A stretch of 52,453 nt of DNA from Methylobacterium bullatum (GTDB lineage Bacteria > Pseudomonadota > Alphaproteobacteria > Rhizobiales > Beijerinckiaceae). Numbering within the stretch: position 1 is the first letter of the stretch; each line of letters begins with the position of its first letter. Positions 20,170 to 27,454 of this stretch are shown in pieces. The stretch is from contig NZ_NKUG01000059.1 in assembly GCF_014845095.1 (NCBI RefSeq), forward strand, positions 1 to 52,453, read 5' to 3'. The notes below the pieces were generated by a model. The model did no database searches, was not told the origin of the DNA, and saw only the letters and a list, made by a program, of their open reading frames with translations. A program made the position numbers and the translations under genes.

Positions 20170-20658
20170 ATGAGCAACACCCCGAACTATGAAGTGCCTG
20201 CTGAAATGCGCGATTTTGCCGAAAAGAGCGTCGATCAGGCCCGCAAGGCTTTCGATTCGTTCATCGGTGCGGCCCGCCGCACCGCCGACACGGTTCATGG
20301 CTCGGCCGATACGGCCCGCACGAGCGCGCATGACGTCTCCGCTCGCGGCTTCGAGTTCGCCGAGCAGAACGTGAATGCCGCCTTCGACCTCGCCCAGAAG
20401 CTGGTTCGCTCGCGCGACCTGCAGGAGGCCATGCAGCATCAGGCCGAGTTCGTCCGCAGCCAGTTCGCTGCGATCCAGGCGCAGGCCAAGGAGTTCGGTG
20501 GCTTGGCGCAGAGCGCCATGCAGCAGGGTGCTGAGAAGGCCAAGGCCGCTATGCAGGAGACTGCCGAGAACACCCGCAAGGCGATGGAACAGGGTACGGA
20601 AGCCGCTCGCAAGGCCGGCGCCGATGCCGAGCAGGCCATTCGCAACGCCAATTCCTGA
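20170..20658 (+). CDS. Phasin-family protein
   Basis: A 162-residue, almost entirely helical protein of the phasin family, which coats polyhydroxybutyrate granules. It starts MSNTPNYEVPAEMRDFAEKS and continues with a QARKAFDSFIGAARRTADT segment. It has the typical AEQNVNAAFDLAQKLVRSRD and AEFVRSQFAAIQAQAKEFG segments, and an alanine/glutamine-rich tail with heptad character that probably mediates oligomerisation. The ATG at 20170 follows an AGAGGAGA ribosome-binding site; the frame is open from 20122 but with no better start. An intrinsic terminator follows, so it is monocistronic. The dyad just upstream suggests specific repression. Confidence 0.93.
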   Translation: MSNTPNYEVPAEMRDFAEKSVDQARKAFDSFIGAARRTADTVHGSADTARTSAHDVSARGFEFAEQNVNAAFDLAQKLVRSRDLQEAMQHQAEFVRSQFAAIQAQAKEFGGLAQSAMQQGAEKAKAAMQETAENTRKAMEQGTEAARKAGADAEQAIRNANS

Positions 20659-20697
20659 TAGTTTCGAAATGCGACGGATCTGATCCGTCCGACGATA

Positions 20698-20741
20698 GAG
20701 GCCCGCCCCGCCCGCACGGTGAGGCGGGCCTCGCTGTTTTT
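20698..20741 (+). terminator. Intrinsic terminator of the phasin gene
   Basis: GAGGCCCGCC at 20698-20707 pairs perfectly with GGCGGGCCTC at 20723-20732, followed by GCTGTTTTT. It lies 40 bases after the phasin stop. Confidence 0.9.
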
Positions 20742-20927
20742 CGGAAGACGGGCTCGATGATCCGGCTCGATATTCGGTTGTTGACGGTCCCGGCCAAGCT
20801 GTCCTAGTCAAGTTTCGCCGCGCCGAGCGCGTGCCGTAAGCGTCTGACGTCAAGCAACGCATTTTCCGATCCGTCATCCGGTCGGTGTCAGTGCTGCCCC
20901 GGATTACGGTCCAGACGTCGGGTTATC

Positions 20928-21188
20928 ATGAACCGCCTGCAATCGTTCCGTCTCCGCGGATGCCTGCCACAGAGCAGTCAGTGGCTCATCATGCCGCTGG
21001 TACTTTCGCTGCTGATGACGCTCGTCGTCTCGGCGATCTCCACCTACAAGACCTTGGGGGCCGACGCGGCTTTCCTCGACCATTGGCCGCCGGCCTGGGC
21101 TTTGTCCTGGGTGGTGGCGTTCCCGACGCTTCTCCTGGTTCTGCCCCTGGTCCGCCGGATCGTCGGGTTCCTGGTTAGATCAGCCTGA
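20928..21188 (+). CDS. DUF2798 membrane protein
   Basis: An 86-residue protein with two membrane helices (WLIMPLVLSLLMTLVVSAIS and WALSWVVAFPTLLLVLPLV). The pattern PLVLSLLMTLVVSAISTYK then WPPAWALSWVVAFPTLLLVLP is characteristic of DUF2798, a family of small inner-membrane proteins of unknown function. The ATG at 20928 begins MNRLQSFRLRG, a positive stretch ahead of the first helix. It stands alone between the phasin terminator and the next small gene. Confidence 0.85.
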   Translation: MNRLQSFRLRGCLPQSSQWLIMPLVLSLLMTLVVSAISTYKTLGADAAFLDHWPPAWALSWVVAFPTLLLVLPLVRRIVGFLVRSA

Positions 21189-21291
21189 CGCCCGCCCCGG
21201 CCTACAAACATCAGATGTCCGGAAGGACGATCTGGACCAAGCCAGAGAGGGCTGAGGCAGGTTCTCAGACAAGCCGGCACGGCATAAGAAA

Positions 21292-21334
21292 CTCCCGCAT
21301 CGCTCCCGAGGCCATGCCCGGTGCGGTGCGGGAG
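21292..21334 (+). other. Hairpin between two small genes
   Basis: CTCCCGCATCGC at 21292-21303 pairs with GCGGTGCGGGAG at 21323-21334 with one G-U pair, around a 19-base loop. It lies 104 bases after the DUF2798 stop and 69 bases before the DUF2158-like gene. No T tract follows, so it could be a weak terminator or part of a leader. Confidence 0.4.
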
Positions 21335-21403
21335 CCTTGCTCGAGAGCCTCGAGACTAAAGCTCAGGATCGACAGGCGGCGCAGATCGGGGGAATGGGGA
21401 TCG

Positions 21404-21571
21404 ATGACCATCAAGCCGGGTGATTACGTAGGGTCGGACGACAACGAGGCGACCATGACCGTCGTCGAGATCGTGGACGACAAGGCCCTGTGCCGCTGGT
21501 TCGTGGATGGCGACGTCGACGGCGACGAACTGGAAGCGTGGCTGCCGATCGCCTCCCTCACGGTTCTTTGA
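21404..21571 (+). CDS. Small DUF2158-like (YodC-type) protein
   Basis: A 55-residue protein starting at an ATG preceded by a G-rich ribosome-binding site. The sequence MTIKPGDYVGSDDNEATMTVVEI followed by CRWF fits the DUF2158 pattern of a GD-x-V start, an MTVVEI strand and an x-C-x-W-F strand. It then becomes very acidic (DGDVDGDELEAW). These are small SH3-like beta proteins of unknown role. The frame is open upstream to 21215, but that part lacks homology-like character. Confidence 0.65.
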   Translation: MTIKPGDYVGSDDNEATMTVVEIVDDKALCRWFVDGDVDGDELEAWLPIASLTVL

Positions 21572-21712
21572 AAGGCGCGCGATCGCCGGTGCCGTAGTCC
21601 CGTCGGCGACGGCAGCGAACGACGTGCGACACGGCGCTTGCACGGCGGCGAGCGGTCTCCTAACCCTGGCGCCCCGCCCGGATTTCGGGCTCGTCGAAGA
21701 GGGCGATCCTCC

Positions 21713-22045
21713 ATGCGACCTGGTTTTTCGCGCTCCGCCCAGCGTTTCGGCCTGTTGGCCCTCACTCTGGCTGGTGTGCTCTCCGCTGGCGCCGCCAGCG
21801 CGCAATACGATGACGAGGGCTATTACCGTCCGCCGCCGCGCCGTGATTACTACGACGATCGCGGCCCCCCGCCCCGCCGGGCCGTGGGCCTGAACTGCGA
21901 TGCGGTTCAATCGGGCATCACCGGGCCGCAGCCTTATTCCTGTCCCCTGCCGGGGCCGCGTCCGCTCGGCGCCCGCTGCTTCTGCGACATGCCAATCGCG
22001 TCCTTCAGCGCACCTCAGACGGCAGTGGGGCGCGTCGTCCCGTAA
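21713..22045 (+). CDS. Small secreted proline/tyrosine-rich protein
   Basis: A 110-residue protein with a clear signal peptide (residues 1-30, ending GAASAQ). The mature part begins with an acidic and aromatic YDDEGYYRPPPRRDYYDD segment. It has three cysteines towards the C-terminus (LNCDAVQ, YSCPLP, CFCDMP contain C residues in a compact pattern). The motif PLPGPRPLGARCFCDMP suggests a small disulfide-stabilised domain. I do not recognise a named family, though similar secreted proteins are frequent in Methylobacterium-like genomes. It converges on the L,D-transpeptidase gene. Confidence 0.7.
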   Translation: MRPGFSRSAQRFGLLALTLAGVLSAGAASAQYDDEGYYRPPPRRDYYDDRGPPPRRAVGLNCDAVQSGITGPQPYSCPLPGPRPLGARCFCDMPIASFSAPQTAVGRVVP

Positions 22046-22067
22046 GGGTCTCGAGCCAACGACGAAG

Positions 22068-22099
22068 AACGCCGCGCCATCCAGCGATGACGCGGCGTT
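22068..22099. terminator. Hairpin between convergent genes
   Basis: AACGCCGCG pairs with CGCGGCGTT around a 14-base loop between the stop codons of the secreted protein and the L,D-transpeptidase. It lacks a T run, so confidence as an intrinsic terminator is moderate. Confidence 0.5.
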
Positions 22100-22120
22100 G
22101 TATCTTGTGCCGGATGTCGT

Positions 22121-22774
22121 TCAGTTGAGGACGACGACCTTGGCGCCGACCTTCACACGCTCGTAGAGATCGGTGACGTCGTCGTTGGTCATGCGGATGC
22201 AGCCGGAGGAAACGGCCTGACCGATCGTGTCGGGCTCGTTCGAGCCGTGGATCCGGTACTCGGTGTTGCCGATATACATGGCACGGGCGCCGAGCGGGTT
22301 CTCTACACCACCGGCCATGTAGCGCGGCAGGTCGGGGCGACGAGCGATCATCGCGGCCGGGGGAGTCCATGACGGCCACTCGCGCTTGGCGGTGACGGTC
22401 TTGGTGCCCGACCAGGTGAAGCCTGGGCGGCCGACACCGACGCCGTAGCGGATGGCTTCGCCGTTCGGCAGGACGAAGTAGAGACGCCGCTCGGCGGTCG
22501 AGACGACGATCGTTCCCGGCTTGTATGCGCCGTTGAAGCCGACGATCTCGCGCGGGATCGGCGCGACCTGGGCCTGGGGAGCGGCCTGAGCGCCCTGACC
22601 GACGGTGCCCTGATAGCCATAGGGATCGTAGGAGGGCTGAGCGTACTCGGTCTCGGGGTAGTAATCGTCGCCACCCGTTCCGAACGGATCGTAGGAGGAG
22701 GCGGCGAGGACGGGGGTGGAAGCGAGGATGCAAGCACCCATGATGCCTGCAAGAGCGGTCGCCAACGTCTTCAT
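22121..22774 (-). CDS. Secreted L,D-transpeptidase (YkuD domain)
   Basis: A 217-residue periplasmic enzyme that forms 3-3 peptidoglycan cross-links or attaches proteins to the wall. A signal peptide (MKTLATALAGIMGACILASTP, cleavage near VLA) is followed by a Y/D/P-rich linker. The YkuD domain starts near residue 85 and carries the catalytic motif: H in YRIHGSN and C192 in SSGCIRM. The ATG at 22774 gives the proper signal peptide; the frame extends to 22840 without a good start. A GGAAC-N16-CGCT sequence upstream may be a stress-sigma promoter. A second L,D-transpeptidase lies at 50511-51812. Confidence 0.93.
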   Translation of the reverse strand: MKTLATALAGIMGACILASTPVLAASSYDPFGTGGDDYYPETEYAQPSYDPYGYQGTVGQGAQAAPQAQVAPIPREIVGFNGAYKPGTIVVSTAERRLYFVLPNGEAIRYGVGVGRPGFTWSGTKTVTAKREWPSWTPPAAMIARRPDLPRYMAGGVENPLGARAMYIGNTEYRIHGSNEPDTIGQAVSSGCIRMTNDDVTDLYERVKVGAKVVVLN

Positions 22775-22884
22775 GGTCAGATGCCTTGGCTGTACGGTAA
22801 CCTTTGCTATACAAGCGTAAGCGTAGGCCGGTGGTTCCACCCCCCGATGCAGATTTCACATCTCGTTAACGTGAGCTTCCAAAA

Positions 22885-23691
22885 TCAGTACACCTCGTCG
22901 GTATGCACGTCGAAGCGGGCGAGGTGCGAGTATCCGAAGTTGGTAGTGATCGCGACGTCGGTGGCGTCGCGACCCCGCGCCATGACGATGCGGCCGATGC
23001 GCGGCGTGTTGTGGCGGGCGTCGAACGTGTACCAGCGCCCGTCGAGATAGACTTCGAACCAGGCCGAGAAATCCATCGGGTCGGGGACGGGCGGGATGCC
23101 GATATCGCCGAGATAGCCGGTGCAGTAACGCGCGGGAATGTTCATGCAGCGGCAAAAGGCGACGGCGAGATGCGCGAAATCGCGGCACACGCCCTGCCGC
23201 TGCATGAAGCCGTCCCATGCGGTGCGCGTGGCGTCGGCGAGCATGTAGTCGAAGCGGATGCGGTCATGGACGTAGTCGCAGATCGCCTGGACCCGTGACC
23301 AGCCCGGCATCGTCCCGCCGAACAGCGACCAGGCGGTCTCCGACAGCTTGTCGGTGTCGCAGTAGCGGCTGCCGAGAAGGTAGACCAGCACGTCGCTCGG
23401 CAGGTTCTGGACATCGATCTGCTGTGCGTAGGGAGCGTATTCGTCCGGCATTCCCGTGTCATAGACAGTGAAGTCGGCCGAGATGTCGAGACGCCCCACC
23501 GGCGTGACGATGCGGGTGCAGATGTTGTCGTAGACGTCCCGGTATTCCTGGAAGGGGATGGGCGGATTGAAGCTGATGACGTGCGGGGTCATCACATCCG
23601 GCATGCGTGACGGGTGCACGCTCAGTTCGAGGATCATGGGCGTCGGCTGAACCGATTCGAAGGCGATGTCGAACCCAGTCCTGATCTTCAT
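22885..23691 (-). CDS. Transglutaminase-like protein lacking the catalytic histidine
   Basis: A 268-residue protein with a beta-rich N-terminal half and a transglutaminase-core domain. The cysteine motif QGVCRDFAHL gives C169 and the aspartate is D224 in YTFDARHN. The position of the catalytic histidine (HAW in relatives) is occupied by serine in DFSAWFEVYL (S209). H-to-S at this site would prevent a standard triad unless another histidine, such as the one in DARHN, substitutes. It lies 72 bases downstream of a second transglutaminase-like gene and is probably co-transcribed with it. No signal peptide is visible. Its substrate is unknown. Confidence 0.85.
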   Translation of the reverse strand: MKIRTGFDIAFESVQPTPMILELSVHPSRMPDVMTPHVISFNPPIPFQEYRDVYDNICTRIVTPVGRLDISADFTVYDTGMPDEYAPYAQQIDVQNLPSDVLVYLLGSRYCDTDKLSETAWSLFGGTMPGWSRVQAICDYVHDRIRFDYMLADATRTAWDGFMQRQGVCRDFAHLAVAFCRCMNIPARYCTGYLGDIGIPPVPDPMDFSAWFEVYLDGRWYTFDARHNTPRIGRIVMARGRDATDVAITTNFGYSHLARFDVHTDEVY

Positions 23692-23763
23692 CGTAATGGC
23701 CCCATGTCTGTAAAAATCTGGTCTGAACCCGGTCGTCGTCCGACGACAGGGGCGTGATCGTCG

Positions 23764-24684
23764 TCAACGCACGAGGATCGGATCCGGTGTGCGCTGCTCG
23801 ATGGAACCCGGTTCGACTTCGTCGACCTCGACACTCACCGACATGCCGAGATCGTCCGCGGGAAACCCGAAGAAGGAGCCGTGCAACGGCACCGCCTGGC
23901 GCGGGTCGCGCGCGACGGCGACGCGGATGAGGTCGCGGTTGCCGACGATGCCGTTGGTGGGGTCGAACTCGATCCAGCCCGCGCCCGGCAGGTAGACCTG
24001 GACCCAGGCATGGGTCGAGCCGCCGCCCACATGGCGGTTGCGGTCCCCGCGCGGGTTGTAGAGGTAGCCGGAGACGAAGCGGGCGGCCATTCCGAGAGCG
24101 CGCACGGCCTCGATCATCAGCACCGCGAAATCGCGGCAGCTTCCGCGCTTGAGGCGCAGGGTGGTGACGGGATCCTGAACGCCTTTTTCCGAGCGGGCGA
24201 GATAAGCGAAATTGCGTCGGACATGGCGCGTCATGTCGGCCAGCAATTCCTGCGTGCCGACGCGGCCGGCGGGCGGGACGAAGCTGCGCGCCCAGGCATC
24301 GACCTCGTTCTTCGGGTCGCGATGCTCGCGCTCGATGGAACGGCTGAGATCGGGCATGTCGTCGGCGCCGTAGCCGAAGGGGTAGAAGGCCGCATGCGGC
24401 GCGATGGGGAATTCCGGCGCCAGTTCAGGCGTGTGGTCGAGGGTGATCGAGCAATCGAAGATGAGGGACGAGGCCCGCCCCTGAAAGGTGGCCACCGCGA
24501 CGCAATTGCCGAACACGTCGTGAAGCCAGCGCAGGGACGAGGGCTCCGGCGTGATCTTCAACGTCGCGGCGAGCAAGCGCTGGTCGTAGCTGTCGCGAGG
24601 CCGGAACATGATTCGATGCTCGCCCAACCCGACGGGCTGGCGGTAGCGGTACGTGGTGATGTGTCGGACGGACAGTATCGGCAC
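23764..24684 (-). CDS. Transglutaminase-like cysteine peptidase-fold protein
   Basis: A 306-residue protein. Residues 1-100 match the bacterial transglutaminase-like N-terminal region (ITTYRYRQPVGLGEHRIMFRP). The core domain has the intact triad: C183 in RGSCRDFAVL, H225 in STHAWVQVYLPG and D241 in EFDPTNG. The best start is a GTG at 24684 preceded by GGAG; the open frame extends to 24783 without family sequence. Such proteins often neighbour alpha-E and ATP-grasp genes, but here the partner is the His-lacking paralogue immediately downstream. Activity could be proteolytic, deamidating or cross-linking; the sequence does not decide. Confidence 0.88.
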   Translation of the reverse strand: MPILSVRHITTYRYRQPVGLGEHRIMFRPRDSYDQRLLAATLKITPEPSSLRWLHDVFGNCVAVATFQGRASSLIFDCSITLDHTPELAPEFPIAPHAAFYPFGYGADDMPDLSRSIEREHRDPKNEVDAWARSFVPPAGRVGTQELLADMTRHVRRNFAYLARSEKGVQDPVTTLRLKRGSCRDFAVLMIEAVRALGMAARFVSGYLYNPRGDRNRHVGGGSTHAWVQVYLPGAGWIEFDPTNGIVGNRDLIRVAVARDPRQAVPLHGSFFGFPADDLGMSVSVEVDEVEPGSIEQRTPDPILVR

Positions 24685-24905
24685 GTTGACGGGCTCCGCG
24701 GCACCGGTCGGTACCACTCTCTTGGATCGACGCAATGCAAGAGGTGCGCCCAACTCCGTGGCGGAGCAGGATTCCGCTGCCACGCCTGCGCAGCATTGTC
24801 CTGGATATCATCGCCGGGGCAATGGTCGGCGAGCCTGCTCGACAGGGATGTTTTTGGATGAAGGACCGTGCGGCCCGAGTCGATGTCTCGGTGCGCAGCC
24901 GTCGA

Positions 24906-25538
24906 TCAGGGTACGGCCGGCGGAGGATTGCTCGTGGCGTGCTCGGCCTCCACCAGAACGTCCTGCGGTCGCCAGGGTTTAGGGATGAACACCACTCTCT
25001 CGGGTAACGCATCCGGTCGCGGGGCGCGCCGGCCGGAGGTGACGACCATGCGGGCCGTGGGCCACAGCATGGCCACGGCCCGTGCGAGCTGCAGGCCGTC
25101 CATGACACCGGAAAGCTGGATATCGGCAAAGACGAGAGCGACGTCCCCACCCCGATCCCGCATCACGGCGAGCGCCTCTTCCGCCGAGCTGCAGCCGATC
25201 GTGTCGAGTTCGGTCTCATCGAGAAGGGCGACCGCCAGACCTTGCGTCGACGCGTCGTCTTCCACCACCAAAGCGAGGCGACCGGACTTGCGCACCGGTG
25301 CGGAGACGACGGGCTCCGGCTCGGCCGCAGCGTCCGGCGAAGGTACCTGACGAACGAGGGCGGCCAGATTCTCGGGGATGCCCTCGGCGATCAGGTCGTC
25401 ATAGAAGGAAGCGAGCGCTTCGCCGATCTGATCCAGAGCGAGGCTGGGCGCGAGCGTATCGTGACCGGCGCGCTTGGCGGGAGCGGCCTTGAACGGCGTG
25501 GGGGACCGATCCTTCAACGGGCCTTTTGGATCGAGCAC
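24906..25538 (-). CDS. NepR-like anti-sigma segment fused to a response-regulator receiver domain
   Basis: A 210-residue protein. Residues 33-65 read LALDQIGEALASFYDD then LIAEGIPENLAALVRQV. They match the two-helix core of NepR anti-sigma factors (IG-x-x-L then YDD-x-x-x-E-x-x-P-x-x-L-x-x-L). A charged linker follows. Residues 87-200 form a receiver domain with acidic pocket E93-D95, phosphoacceptor D139 in FADIQL, S168 and K187 in FIPKPW. NepR normally binds the sigma factor EcfG and is released by phosphorylated PhyR. Joining it to a receiver suggests phosphorylation could control sigma binding in one polypeptide. That role is inference; the domain order is read directly. The start at 25538 is supported by a GGAGGG motif. 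Confidence 0.75.
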   Translation of the reverse strand: MLDPKGPLKDRSPTPFKAAPAKRAGHDTLAPSLALDQIGEALASFYDDLIAEGIPENLAALVRQVPSPDAAAEPEPVVSAPVRKSGRLALVVEDDASTQGLAVALLDETELDTIGCSSAEEALAVMRDRGGDVALVFADIQLSGVMDGLQLARAVAMLWPTARMVVTSGRRAPRPDALPERVVFIPKPWRPQDVLVEAEHATSNPPPAVP

Positions 25539-25724
25539 GTCATCCCTCCGACTTTCGTAATCCGCCCCCGCACGACATGCGCGACTGCAAGCTCAACGTC
25601 GGGAGTTCGGCGTCAGTTGCCCCAATGGACAACAAGAGGGGCCGGCATGCGGCGAACGCGGCCGCAAGGCGCGTGATCCGTGCCGGCGACGGACAGCATG
25701 AAGATGGAAATCGGTGTCGTGCGC

Positions 25725-26870
25725 CTACTCGGCCGACGCGTCGGCATAGGCCATCACGCCCGAAAGCGAGCGGACATCGCGGTAGCGGGCGCCGCGGGTG
25801 CTCATCATGGTCTCGAACTTCTCGTGAACCTCGGCCACCGACAGGCTTGCGGCCTTGCGACGACCGCGCTGCGCCGCGAAGAAGATGGTGCGGTTGGCGC
25901 GTGCCGGGCCGGGCAGCATCTGTGCCGCGGCGGATTTCGGCTTGTCGACCACGCTGGCGAGGAATTCCTCGGCATCGTCCGGCCCGAGGAAGTGCGCGAG
26001 GTAGACCTCGCCGAGGGTGAGTTCGCGGCCGATGCGCAGGGAGATTCGCGCCGCGTCGCGCTTGAGCATCTCGCCCGCCATCAGGGCGGCGAGGTAGGGA
26101 TCGCGCCGCAATTCGAGGATGCGGGTCCGCTCGGCGGCATCGGCGACGCTCGGCTTGCCATTGTCGCCGGAGACCACGAGGGCCGCTTCCTGCGTCAGCC
26201 CGTATTTCGGTCCGAAATCGCGCACGACGCCGAGCCAGGTCCGCTCGATGAACTGGAACAGACCGGTGGCCGAGGAGGTCTTGGCCTGCACTTCGGTGAT
26301 GAAGCTCGATTCCTTGTCGGCCACCGCCATCAGCAGGACAGGGTCGGTCTGGACGGCCTGGGCCGCACGGACGATCTTCTGAACGAGGTGGCGCCGGATC
26401 TTCATCGGCCCGAATTCGAGGATGTCGTTCGGGTCGCCGACGGCGCTTTCGGTGAGCAGATAATCGTAAGACACCCGGTCGACCGCATTGGAGCCGATCT
26501 CGGTGTCGAGGTCGTGTACGGCAGCGAAGGCCGAGGACGCCGTGAGCACGGTGGGCGCCGCATCGAGGACCGCCGGTACCGACGATTGAATCCTGGGCTT
26601 GGGCATCGACGGCTCGGTCATCGCCTGAGCCGACTGCACCACGGCGCCAAAGCCGCTCGTGCCCGTGCCGTTGAGGACGACGGCGCTGAGGCCGCCGGCG
26701 ACCAGCATCATCGCGATAACGGAGCGCGTGAGCGCGGGGCGGCTGCCATGATCGCGGCCGACGCGATTCTTGAGGGTCAGAGCATCGGACGATGTCGCAA
26801 CGTCACCGCCAGCGCCGAAGCGGCGCGAGGGAGGGGAAATCCGTGATGATCCGACCTTCTGAACCCGCAT
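25725..26870 (-). CDS. Membrane-anchored lytic transglycosylase (SLT domain)
   Basis: A 381-residue protein with one N-terminal membrane helix (SVIAMMLVAGGLSAVVL) and a periplasmic part. The SLT-type domain has catalytic E187 in ADKESSF, then the family pattern ATGLFQFIERTWLGVV and VYLAHFLGPDDAEEFL. It cleaves peptidoglycan glycan strands to 1,6-anhydro products. It starts MRVQKVGSSR at 26870; an ATG at 26909 is also in frame and neither has a strong ribosome-binding site. It lies upstream of, and on the same strand as, the NepR-like/receiver gene, but 186 bases apart. The C-terminal part (KAASLSVAEVHEKF) is not assigned. Confidence 0.85.
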   Translation of the reverse strand: MRVQKVGSSRISPPSRRFGAGGDVATSSDALTLKNRVGRDHGSRPALTRSVIAMMLVAGGLSAVVLNGTGTSGFGAVVQSAQAMTEPSMPKPRIQSSVPAVLDAAPTVLTASSAFAAVHDLDTEIGSNAVDRVSYDYLLTESAVGDPNDILEFGPMKIRRHLVQKIVRAAQAVQTDPVLLMAVADKESSFITEVQAKTSSATGLFQFIERTWLGVVRDFGPKYGLTQEAALVVSGDNGKPSVADAAERTRILELRRDPYLAALMAGEMLKRDAARISLRIGRELTLGEVYLAHFLGPDDAEEFLASVVDKPKSAAAQMLPGPARANRTIFFAAQRGRRKAASLSVAEVHEKFETMMSTRGARYRDVRSLSGVMAYADASAE

Positions 26871-27187
26871 CTGATCGACTCGTCTCCGTGTGGTGGCGCA
26901 CATCGGCATTTACGAGGACAGTTGTGGCGACAAAACGGCTAGGCTTGTGCTCATCCCGTGGCGTCGATGGCCGCTTTGAGGCAGCTTGGCCGTAAGTCGA
27001 GGCAACGGCCGCGCTATCGCGCGCTCGATCGGACCCGCTCCGTGTCCATCGGACACTTACGGCATCGCCGATTCCAGACTTTCGATGGAGGGATGGCGTC
27101 TCGGCCGTCGGACCTCATGGAAGTCCGTGACGCGAACCCGTGCCCGATGCCTTGCCGGGCGTCGTCATACGCGCCCGGAAGGTCGAA

Positions 27188-27264
27188 TGGTACCACTGCC
27201 CCGGCTCGAACGGGGGACCTCTTGATCCACAATCAAGCGCTCTAACCAACTGAGCTACAGCGGC
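27188..27264 (-). tRNA. tRNA-His (GTG anticodon), CCA encoded
   Basis: On the minus strand a 77-nt cloverleaf is complete. The acceptor stem is GCCGCTG with CAGTGGT, the D arm is GCTC/GAGC, and the anticodon stem is CTTGA/TCAAG around a loop holding GTG. The T arm is CCCCG/CGGGG with TTCGAGC, followed by A73 and CCA. The base before G1 is T and the discriminator is A, so the usual G-1:C73 pair of tRNA-His is absent. This is a known peculiarity of a group of alphaproteobacteria. A hairpin at 27155-27178 (CCGGGCG/CGCCCGG) lies just downstream and may end transcription. Confidence 0.95.
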
Positions 27265-27454
27265 ACTCGGGCTGCGATGTATCCCGAGGCCGCGGGCATT
27301 TCAAGCGCCTGCGGCGCAGGGAATGCAGAATGGGGAAAACTCATTGTCGCGCGCAGGCGGGCTCGCACCGGAAACCGGTCGACGCCTCCGGCCTTTGCCC
27401 CCTAAGGTGGCGGCTGTTTCCCACCCCTTTCGTCTCACTCTTTCCCAGCGGTCG

